Shown here piece by piece: positions 48,401 through 60,400 of a stretch of DNA of 64,000 nucleotides. A program made the position numbers and the translations under genes. Location of the stretch: positions 11,340,698-11,404,697 of the forward strand of contig OZ037765.1 in the NCBI GenBank assembly GCA_964035545.1, given 5' to 3'. Below the pieces are notes generated by a model, which made no database searches, had not been told where the DNA came from, and saw only the letters and a program-made list of their open reading frames with translations. Within the stretch, counting starts at the first letter, position 1, and the number at the start of each line of letters is the position of its first letter. The DNA is from Bugula neritina. Taxonomy: Eukaryota; Bryozoa; Gymnolaemata; Cheilostomatida; Bugulidae.

Positions 48401-51400
48401 TGGAAAAATGATCGGTCTTTACTTTGACACGTTTCATCGGTTTTAGTATCTGATTTTTGCTGGTCCGAATACGGGAATTGTTTTTCCTTGTCATTAACTA
48501 AACGCATTAAAAATACAGGTTAAAACTTTTTAAATAATAGTAAACGTAATAGTCACAGGCTTAGAAGTACAACACTAATTTTATTTAGTTTTTTTGTTAA
48601 ATGATGTTAATAAGATTGGGTTGGCAATATAACTACCTTCTAAATAGCTAGCAAAGCCCATAACACTATTACAATTTAATAAACATTTTGTAACACTAAA
48701 AGACAAGTTTTATTAAACCTACCATTTACACAGTTGTACAATGAGCCATTGCTGATTTTTGACTGATGTTTCTTTGAGTCACAAGCCAATTCCTCATTCT
48801 CTCTTATATCTATGCTAGAAGTTGAAAATGTTTGAATTTTGTCTTTTGGTCGTTGTATAGTTAGTAATGGCGAGCTTTCACCATGTTTTTGAGAGTTGCC
48901 ATTCATTTGGACAAAAGGAGGGTGGAGCATTGCATTACCATTGCAGTTTTTATTAACCTCAGGTAGAGAAATAGGTTCAGGTATCTGGACAGATAACTGA
49001 GTCCATGACTTATGTTTCGGTTCTTCTAGCTGATCGTTTAACGAGCTACAGACTTGACTTTCGGTGGTGATGGGCACTTCTGGCAGCGATGATGTCATTG
49101 GCTGTCTCCCAGGTACTTGCAGCAAATCAAAATTTTTAATTGAACCATTTCTACTTCTACTGTCAGCACTGCTTATCGTCAGCCTGCACAGATCAGTTGT
49201 GTCTACTTCGTCATCTGAGGAGGACAACTCCATTAAACTAACTTTATCTTCCGACTTTGGTTTTCGACTGCTACTACTATTCTTTCTAACAAATCTTGGT
49301 GAGCTGCTGTTAGAATGTCTATTGCCTGGTGACATGTTTTTCCCATTCTAAAAAAAATGCAAGCAAAATATCATGCAAAAATTTAAAAAAAAGTTAGCGG
49401 TTGACAGATGAGTAAATAAGTAAACATTCCACTTAATATAAAACGTTATTAAATTTACACAAATAAATTAAATTATAACTTTTTAAAACATTAGAATTAC
49501 CTCTATACTGAGATTGTCTTGTTCATGCATCGATTGAAAATGAGATGACAAAATAACCTCAGATTTAGGAGAGCCTCTAGGGGTGGCTGCGGTATGTGTT
49601 ATTATAGGTGGCATCTTTAGCTTAAGCTCTTTGCTATGAACATCTGCGTGGTCTGTGATTATAGATGGGAGAATTCCTCCAGTTTCTAGATTATTGAAAA
49701 AATAAAACAAAGAGTAATAAATTACTAGCACTAGCTTTTGATTTGTCAAAGTCACTGCAGTGCAATAGCTGGGAAGCCAATCATAACTTATTTTAACAAT
49801 AAACGCCAATGGCGGTGGCTTTATAGATTATTGATTATTGGAGTAGCTTAGAACTTACATCGCTATTTTTTATTTTCAATTCATATCATAGCTAACTGTT
49901 CATTACTAATCAATGGGTTACACAGTTAGCTAGTCAATGAAGTATGATAAATCAAAGTTTTTTGTTATTGAGAAATTTCATTTCTTTCTCTTACAGTTCA
50001 GATAATACACAATGCTTATTCCAACTCCTGCCCCTTCAATTCCAATTTCCATATACAAAGTTGTGTAGACTCTCTCTATGCATTGAGGCTAGATAGCTTT
50101 GCAGTTGCTTCATGCATAACAATGTAGAGAATGTATGTCCATATTAATGCTAGTTTATCCAACAACCCAAGATTCAAGGAAAAGTCAAATAAGCAAGCTT
50201 ATTGGAGCCGGTATTATACTTAGTATTATTTTTAATAATATTAATATTATCATTATTACTTAGGCTACTAACAAATTGCAACAAATAGAGCACAACTCTT
50301 CAACTACCGCAATATGACGCTGAGCCAGGTCTACTAGATCAGCAGTGACATTGAGACAGTGTAGTTCCTTTATCAAACAAGAGCTGTTAGTAAATGCGAG
50401 AGAGAGAACTCTCTGTTAATCGACAGAGAAAGTCACCTTACCTGTTACAACAGGCTTCTCTGTCGGCTCATCTCCTGTTTTCTCTATTTTAGCATTGACA
50501 GTTTTAGCAGCTAAGTGAGCAGTTTGGCCTCTCTAAAAGAATAATTTAAGGAAAAATAATGCAAAATTAAACAAAGCAGATAAGAAAAACAATATTAAAT
50601 GTCATGTTTTAATAAAAATAAAACAAAATAACTCACTGTTTGGTAAAAATTTTTTAAAGAAAACTGGTGATAAGCAAATAATTTGTTATAAAGCTTTATA
50701 ACTTGCAAAGCTAACCCTACTTTAATTATTCTATAATAAGTTTTCCAGCAAAAGCAGCAAAGTGGCGAAATAATAATCAATAAGCAAAAATCTTTCACTC
50801 GATTCAAACCTGATACAGGAACTTGTTTATACTCTTAAAAAAAAGGTATTCAAAAATGTATTTTACAAACGTAATATTATAATAATAAATAATATTATTA
50901 AAACAGCAATTTTAATGTGGGTTAGCAGTATAAAGTTTGCCAGTTAATATTACATTCAATGCTGCATACATTAGCAACTAGCAGAAGTTACTCAGAAAGT
51001 AGAAAGCGTTGAAAAACAGTTTTCTATATGAACATTCAAAGCCTTGCATATGAAGCCACATACATACAAGCAGGAGAAGGTATGAAGAATAGCAGAAGCA
51101 AAGGAATTGGTACAACAGGACAGGTCTTCAAAGATGTTTGCAATTTTCAGAACAGAAAGCTCTTGGATCATCACAGTTTTTCAATGGCCATAGTTAGCAT
51201 AGTCTAACTACATGCATCGTTATGAGTACACTTACATCACGGTCAATGTATACAGATTTGTGTGCTGCATCAGCACGTAACAGTATTGAACAACTACAGG
51301 TATAAGATTTGCCACATATTTGGCATGGACCCTCCAGCTGCAAAGATTATAAATAATGGAAATGAATTAGTGGGGGAGGTATTTAGTAGGTGACTGTTAT

Positions 51401-54400
51401 ACAACACTGGGGTTTATGAATTTTAGGGTTGCTAGCAGGAAAACCAAAAAATATTCTTGAATTTTAATAAATGCTCTATTATGATGTAGAAATCAGTTAA
51501 CACAAGAACTTCAAGTAGCATGCAAAATCATTCCAAATCAAATTAGATGCTCAATTAATAATAAACTATGTAAACCAGCAACACTATGAGCAAATGCTGT
51601 GCAATTAAAACTACACTTAATATGCTAAGATTTAACATTAAACTTCAAAAGTAATGAAATAAATAAATTTTATGGAATGATTTTTTTCAATTACTATATT
51701 AGCATAAGTGGCTATAAGCAATATTAAAGTTCAGTTAAAGTTTATTATTGATCATAAAATAGATTTTACTTGAAAGAAATGGATATTTTCAACTGATAGC
51801 AAAGAAGTTTGATTTTAATTTTTCAACAATTGTTATTAATGTTTAGATTATCCTAATGTTAGAGGCTATATTGGTATCATCTATTTTAGTGCTGAAAATT
51901 GCAAATGAAATACAACTTTGTTTCAATACAAATAGATTGCTAAAACCTAAAAAAATTCTTTTTATTAATGTCACAATTGGAACTTTGCTTTAAAAATGAT
52001 GGAAGTAGAAAAAAGGGTTAGTCGGGTGAAAACTGGTAATGAGCAAGGTTTTTTATAACCAACAAAGTTTAAATTGTAGCGACTTGAGGCATATAATATG
52101 AAGGAGAAAAAAGAGAAATACATAAAGAGGCACATAAAGGTGCCTGGGTATATTTGAGGGTATATAAGAATACCTGAAGATGCGTGTAAGTGAGGGTACA
52201 TGAGAATATTTAAAGGTATTTAATGCTTATGTATGAGTTTGTGGTTAAAATCTAGAGAAATGTTACATGGAATATGTTACTTTAGAGCATGATATGTAAA
52301 ATGCCAGTTCTAGCAATATACCATCTACCCAATAGAATGCATTCACCGGTCAAGTAAGTTTTGGTTAGTGTTAGAGCACCAGCTTATCAAAGTTGAGTCT
52401 TCAATAAACTGAAAGCAGCATTACTTACATCCTTACTCATTTTTTCAACTCGTTTTCGAAGAAAATTGTTTAATTTCTTTTTTGACTAAAACATGATTGT
52501 AGAACAAACCAAATTAAATAACAATATTGCTGATGAAAGCATATTATAATATACACTAAACATAGACAATTTAATATGATGGAGTTACGAACAACATGAG
52601 GTAATATTGACTTGGAAGTGTATTAATAGCAGCTTAGAAATGGCGGAACTGGTAAATAATACATACCACCGATGAAAAACCTTCTACTAGTATAGCCACT
52701 AGCAAGTTAAAAAGCACATAATTTCCAATAGTCATAAGTGCAACAAAGTACAGAGCTGCCCAAGGAGATGTCTTAGCCATTCCATCATACATAATAATAT
52801 TCCAATCTTCTTGTGTCAATATCTGAGACAAAAAGAAAAAAATTAGTATTATAATATTATGGTTAATGACCTGAAATATTTGAGCCAATAATAGATTTAA
52901 TTTACAAAAGAAATAAAAAATGAACCACTGTTTGATATATTAGTTGAATGATTTACAAACAGATAAATCGAAGAATAATATTGTTATTTTGTATATTGGT
53001 ATCTAACAAACTAATGAAAAAGCTGTTAACCTACTGAAAAAAAAAGTTTACAAAAATTAAAATACACAAATATGTTTAAAAATGCTGGAGCACAAAGTAT
53101 TTGTTCTTGTCATATAGTAACAGAGCACATCTTGAAGAAAAGTGAAACCAATTAATGAGCATGTTTTAATAAGCTTACCCAACACCAGATATCTACAGCT
53201 CCTAATGTTTTTACTCAACATTAAAATGATGTAACACTTTTACTTATATGCCTATATTTTTCATGTAATTCATAAAATTCATCTAGTTAAGATGCTATTA
53301 TAATCAGAAACCTGAAATACTGTGATGAGAGACCAAAGAAGAGAGTCAAAGTTTCTTCTGCTACAATACGTTGTCCCATCTTCTTGCTCCTCACAGAAAA
53401 GACAGCCAAAAAGATTCATACCAAGTACACTGTAAAACCCATGTAAGTTAGTAAAACTATGTCATATATAGAATACATAACATATTTTAGAAATTGTATA
53501 TTAAAGACACACATGTATTTCAATCTTTTAATTTTAGTAAAAGAGTGTGCATAAAGCGTATTCATATGTTGTTCACTGTAGGACTTTGTGTCTGTGACTA
53601 AGTGTATGAATGACTGTGACTGAATGTATGAATAACTGTGACTGAGTGTATATATGACTGTGACTGAGTGTATAAGTGACTGTGACTGAGTGTATAAATG
53701 ACTGTGAATAAATATCGAGATCTCAATCAAAAACCCTGATATACAAACCTGAAAATGAACATGAAGAGTATGAGAAGGCCAAAGAATGACGCCACATTGT
53801 CCAGAGTTCTAACCATCACAATGAATTGTTGCTGGAGAGCTGGCAAAAACCGGATAAGTTTAAGAATTCTTAGAAGACGGAACGTTCGTAAGACGGATAA
53901 ACCACTGTTTTCTCCCATACCGATTTCCACAAAACTGTAAATAAAAATGAAAATAGGTCTTCAATTAAAACTAAATAGAATTAAACCTAGTAAAAAGGAA
54001 AATGTTGAACATATAAAAGCCTCTAACAGATATAGTACTAGTAGAAGCCACTGACCTTAAAATGACAATAATTCCATCAAATACATTGAAAATATCTTTA
54101 ATGTACTGTAGACCTCCTTCTGCCACCAGTTTGAAGACCATTTCTATGGTGAATATCCCAATAAACAAGTAATTGCTTTTCTCAACAATTTCTGTCAGTA
54201 TGTCAGGCTGTAAGTTTATATAAATAATAACTGCACTCAAAAATATAGATAGAAGCCATATATAGCATTTAATAACAAATTAAGCTTACTATTCAAATAA
54301 ACTTTTAGATGCTCTAAATAATGATTAAGTAGTAAATAATTTAATAAAAAAACATCCTTCTTCACATTTTGCATTCTATTATGTTTAAAATAATGTGTTG

Positions 54401-57400
54401 CTCTTTTAACTTGATGTTTTCACAATACAATGAAGTTTGTTAAAGTTAATTAAGTCATCAATAAACTATAGATATAAAAAGCAAGCATATAGTTTCAATT
54501 ATTTTTTTATTTGTGTCAAATTTATTAACGGTGATTTTTTGCACTATCATTGCCTTCATATGAATAGCTTAACTTCCTTCTTTGCAAATAATTCATAATT
54601 AACTCTTATATCACTATTTCATTAATGTTTAAAGTACAGAGCAATACTCTATTCATTAGAATTTTGCCGCAAGCAAGCTGGTCTACTTCAATCTTGAATA
54701 ACATTAGTTAAATATATTAGATTTTTCCTGCAAGCCAATTTCAGCTTTGATAAAATCAATTGATTGTAATTACAACATGCAGCCATCATTAAACATTAAA
54801 TTTTTGAGCTCATTTATGGAGGCTGCAGGCAATAAAATATTGAACGCAACTTTTATCAAAACATGCATACAGAAAAATAAACTTCGTATAATTTAGAAGA
54901 ACTTATTGAGCCCTTTCGCAATTGAAAAACGCAAAACTTTTCTGAATAAATTGGAAAGTAATTCATTTTAATTTAACAAAACTATGTCCAGTTTGAAGTA
55001 AACAAGATGTATAAATGTTATAAAACTAAACAGCGAAGATGGAAGCAAATGATGCTCTGCATTAATGATACAGTTCAGTTGAATTTAGCATTTTATATGA
55101 TTTGTTGTTGAAAACATCATGAAGTGGCTATATAATAGAGTTTGCACAAACATTGGACATAATTGAATATTGGCAGCACAAGAAGTTGTCTACCCTAAAG
55201 CTGAAGGCTAATAATTGAGAACTCGAGCAAAACAGACGAGTTTACCTGCAAATGGTTTATTAGAAGGTTTTATTCGCTATGTAAAAATATTCAGTACCAG
55301 AAAATGCATTCTTTTTTAGATGCTAGATTATAAGTTGTGCTTTTTTCTAGAAATTCTCTGTTTGAGACCACTCACTCAGAAGGTTTCACTACATAATACT
55401 CAATATTCAATAACATTGCATCTGTTTTTTTTGTACTAAAAAGTTATTTAAAATGCATGTATTAGACACTTGGCCATTTATTCTTCACTTGTGAAATAGG
55501 CCTGTTTACTGGAGTATATACAATTCAATAAACTAACATGCAAAGTAATATATTGAAGCATTTTTTTTAAATAATAAATCTCTAATAATAAACCTATAAG
55601 CTTATAAATTAAAATTCTATAAACCTGATTGTGATGCTCTACTCCCATCATGACTGTGTTAACCAAGATAGCTATCATGATGAAGTTCCGGAAAGCTCTG
55701 CTATTCACTATAACCTGCATACGACTCCTCATTTTTGACAATTTTTCTACAAAAAGAGCAATTGGTCAGTAACCATTTAAGTATGCGATGCTTCTTTCAT
55801 TTTTGTCGCCATTATTTTCAGCTAAATCTACACACCACCAGTATAAACGCTGTAGTCCTATAGCAGCAGGTATTTGTGTGCATTCCTCATCAATTATTTA
55901 TTGTATCACCCACAACGTGTAAAACAAATATACTAAATTATTGCAGTTGAATTAAAAATGGCAACTTAACAAGTCCACCTACATAGAAGAAAACATGAAA
56001 ATCAGTCAAACATATATTTAAAGTATGTGGCTAATAATCTATCTTAAAAGCAACTAGCAAAGAGTTTCACACTTTTCAGCTTTCAGCATAGCAAAATGAG
56101 GTAAGTCATATATGCATACAGTTTTTGCAGTTGCTCACAATAAACTATGTGAAATACATCTGTAATTCTAAAGCCAATGTTGTGTTGGGTAAATGATTTC
56201 AATGATGAATAGAACATCTCATAGCATATGAATAGTGCTTCACTTGACTGTATGGTGTTTACTCCATTATATTGATGCATAAAATTACTTAATCTAAAGG
56301 AAATTAAGCCGTCCTTCAATGTCCGATGATAATAGGATGAGCTGAATGATGCCAACAGCACAGTAAACAGGTATTGATCAGCTAAGACTGCAAAGCGACA
56401 GTAAAATAATGCTGACTCAGTCTGCTGAATCTAATCTAAAATTCAGCGGATCTTCAGTACACAGTTACTAGTCAGTGTAGAAGGCTTACACTGCGTCTGG
56501 GTTCGGCATTCTCTACTGTCATTAATCATTTTGCAGCCAATTTCTAGGTTAAAAAATGCCATTAGCTATGATTTAGAAGCAATTTATTTTCAAAGTGAAT
56601 TCAATTTACTAGGTCAATGAAATGAAAAAGTCTTCATCAAAGTATGCCCAAAGGTTATTTCTGATTTAAATTTATTATCGTCCTACGCGCAAATGTTTGT
56701 TTCTCTGATTCTGCAGACGCTTGAACACCATTTGATATAAATTTCCTGTTGACAGGCAATAAATATTTCTCCACTACTATAAGTCTATAACCAATCTACT
56801 GTTTATTACCAACATTATAACTTAAGTAACAAATTTACAATCTTTCACTTTAAAAGAACTTGGGGGGGGGGAAGAGGTGGGACAACGATTATAATACAGC
56901 TGTTTAAAATTGAAAAACAAGTATGAACCAATCATTTACTTTCCCTGGCAGGGCACTTCTACACTTGATACTGTGTTACAAACTTTTAGTAGTTGATAGA
57001 CCTGAATAATACCTATGAGCTAAATTTGAGCACAAAATCTCAGGAAAAGATACCATTACTGTGGCATAGCAAAGCTCCAATGATATAATGGTTATATGAC
57101 AAGCAAAAAAATTTCAGGCCTACATATTCACCATTCTCAAAGACATTAATCGCGGAGAAAAAATTTAACAGTGCAAAAAACCATGTAAAAGTAAAAAATA
57201 ACTAAATTTAAATTTAGTTTAGAGCACTGTCGAAGTTTATACACACAACAGTTACGGTAATCGCATACACACAGTAAAACTTTTACTTTTAAGAGTTGCC
57301 TTTTCTTTCACACAAAAACTACCTCAAAACAGCCTACGCTTTGCTATCAATACTGTAAAGGGCAAATAAATCTACAAATAAATAATACTCTCTTTCATAA

Positions 57401-60400
57401 CATGGAGATTGACCACAGGGGTTGTAGCGAGATGTGAGCTTGAAGTTAACCATAACCAAACCATACACCGAGTTACAGAGAAGATTCCAGATGATATCAG
57501 CCATTACATACCCAGTATTGAGCCCATAGCAATATATCAGGATTAGCAAAAGCCATTTTAAAAGCTTTATTACATTCGCAGCAACAAGTAATACATAATT
57601 GCAGCCTCCCATAAAGTTTAATGAGTATATTCAGATTGATATGTATGAAATCAAGCAAGTAACTAGCATAATATTGCTAGGATAGAAAGGATAGCATCTT
57701 TACCAAAGGACATGTAGAATATTTGCTAAAAGTTAAATTACCATTTTCTGGATTTTCTACAACAATGTTATAAAAAATTAGTGTAGATTTGACACAAATT
57801 GCAAGCGCAGAGAAGAAATTTAGTACAAAATTACTGTCATACTTAGAAAGTTAGAAATTTTCATTTTGAGGTTATAGATTTAGTTTTCTAAACTTAAAAA
57901 ACTATAACACCAAGTTAATCTGTAGTTTAGCTAAATAGTTATTTAAATTCATCAGTTGAACCAAAGGTCTAGAAAATCACTTTCCGGCAGATTGTCTCTT
58001 ATTAAACAATCTGCAGAAAGGTTCTGATAATTAATAACATTTTATTTATTTACTGATTCACAAAATTAAATTTTATTTTAGCATGCAAAAACCAACCTCT
58101 GGCAATGCCAAATCTGCTCACGGCCTTCGTCTTGTCTTCAGCTTTCTTTTTCTGATTCTCCACACACAAATGCTGACACTCGGGGCAACATAGACCACAA
58201 ATGTTTTGCAAGTAACTAAACTGTGAAAAGCTTGATCTCTGCTTTTCAGCTGAAAAAGAAACAAACTATTCTTAATAAATGGCAGTATTTTCTTGATCTA
58301 TTTTCAGGGTGTGGCTTAGAGAGTGCTGAAATAGAAAATAAGAAACAATACAATGCTGATAGTGGCAATCAAACCCACTCAGCTAAAATTGAAAACTACT
58401 TAGCAAAATTTATTTATTATACAGACTTGAGTTCCATTTTTACATTAGCATTATGATTATTATTAAATACAGAAATGGCATGATTATTCTCCAACACATA
58501 TGTGGTCTGAACTCAAGGACATAATGGTATATATTAGAATATTATGAATGAAAAGCCAGTTTTCTACTCAAACAGTGTTTTATCAATAAAAACAATTTCA
58601 GTCTGTCTTTGACCTCAAACATTTTTTCCATTAAACAGAACATTGAATTGAGTAGTAACTATCATTAACAATATAATTTGTGGTTTTAACATACATTTTA
58701 TAAATAAAATTTATACATTATAGTTAAAAAGTATAAAATTTGCATGATGATACTGACTGCATTTACTAAAGTAGTAGTTACTATGACACTTGAAAAACTT
58801 GCGTTTGTATCATTACAGCTCTTTTGGAACTTTGTACTACTTTGCTCATTGGGTACAAGAAACATACTCGCAATGACAATTGAGTTAGTAGTACACCAAG
58901 AGCAAAATGTACAAGAATTTGATTTCCATCTTTAGACATTTGCTCAAGCATGCAATAACACAGACTAATAATTTTATTTAGATTATTGCTGATAAAAATA
59001 ATCGTGACTTACGTAATGATGGTTTAAAATGGTTAACTCCATTACTAATCATTCCACCGGATAATGCATAGCTGTGAGAACGAGGTGCACTAGTATAAGA
59101 GCTGCGTGATTGGATAGAATGAACACTTCCCATATCACCTGGTACTCTTAGTCTATTTGAGAGAGTAGGTGAAGGAAAACCTAGACTACCATGAGGTACC
59201 ATCAGGTGATTGCCTTGACTTGATGACCTGCAAATAAAATATTTACTTTTCTAATAAACGAGAAAGATATTTGTTTTTGAGTTAATATTTGAAAACCAAA
59301 TTTTAATTCAAAAATTGTGAAATGCATTTAGTAGGTAATTCTTTTAAGGAGATGAAATCAGAAGCGCCAATATCTGGTATTACTGAAATCTGGACTTTAG
59401 AGTTTATAAATAAATCCTGTATCTATACTCTAGCTACTCTCTCATTTTTGAAATTTGATAAATGTTTCAAAAGCAATTACCTACATGGGCCAAGTTTAAG
59501 ATTTATTTAAATTCAGGTATTGGAAGGCTTATCATTTATTCAACTTCTGCGATTACTCAGCCATCAAAATGTGTCACAGCTAATTGGCTATCATTTAGTA
59601 TAGGCTACACAGTTTAAATGTACATTGTACCAATTGGATCTAGCAGTTGCATGCCTTATAAACTTGAAAAAAAGTTTAATGGGCTAGTATATTCCAATAG
59701 TTTATTCTGACATTTGCTTCACACTAAAGTTAGTTAAACTTACATTGTTTATAAAATAAAACTAAAAGGAAAATTTCACTGCCTGCAGTGAGCAAGCCAA
59801 GAGAATAGAACAACAGTTACAGCAACAAGCTGCAGAAAAAAAGTCTGCAGTGAAGATTTGAGTTTTTTCATCGTGGCTTTAAAATGAGGGCCGTTGAATT
59901 TACTTTTGACATGGATCCAATTTTCAAAAAGGCTAGGATTTTTGCCTGATGGAAACATTTATACTATACATGCAAAATACAGTATAAAACTAGCCATTGA
60001 TCATGAATAGCTAACGCCTGAGATCAAAAACATTGCTATCACAAATATATATCAACAAATCTCGAAATGTCTATACCCAACATGCTGGCACCATCAACAT
60101 ATGATATGAAAGAGAAAACGCAAATATCTGCCAGGCTAGTAAAGGTACTTCCTAGTAGACTTCATGAAATTCATAGCATTGCTGATTCCACAAGAACATA
60201 AGCTATAAATATTCATGAACAGGTAATTCTGAATACAATTAATAGATATACTGACAGCTGATTATGTAGAGAAATTGGAGAACACTTGCCTAAAGAGAGG
60301 AGGATGACTGTCTGTGAGTGATTTGTGTTCACACAGACTTTGGGGAGAGTGCAGAGCTGGTTTCACTTGTCTATATGAGAGTTGAGGAGACGAGAGTGGT

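Noticed and set aside
49064-49351. 95-codon plus-strand open frame
   Set aside because: Antisense to the Ser-rich Cav3 II-III linker exon, which has homology context and splice sites.
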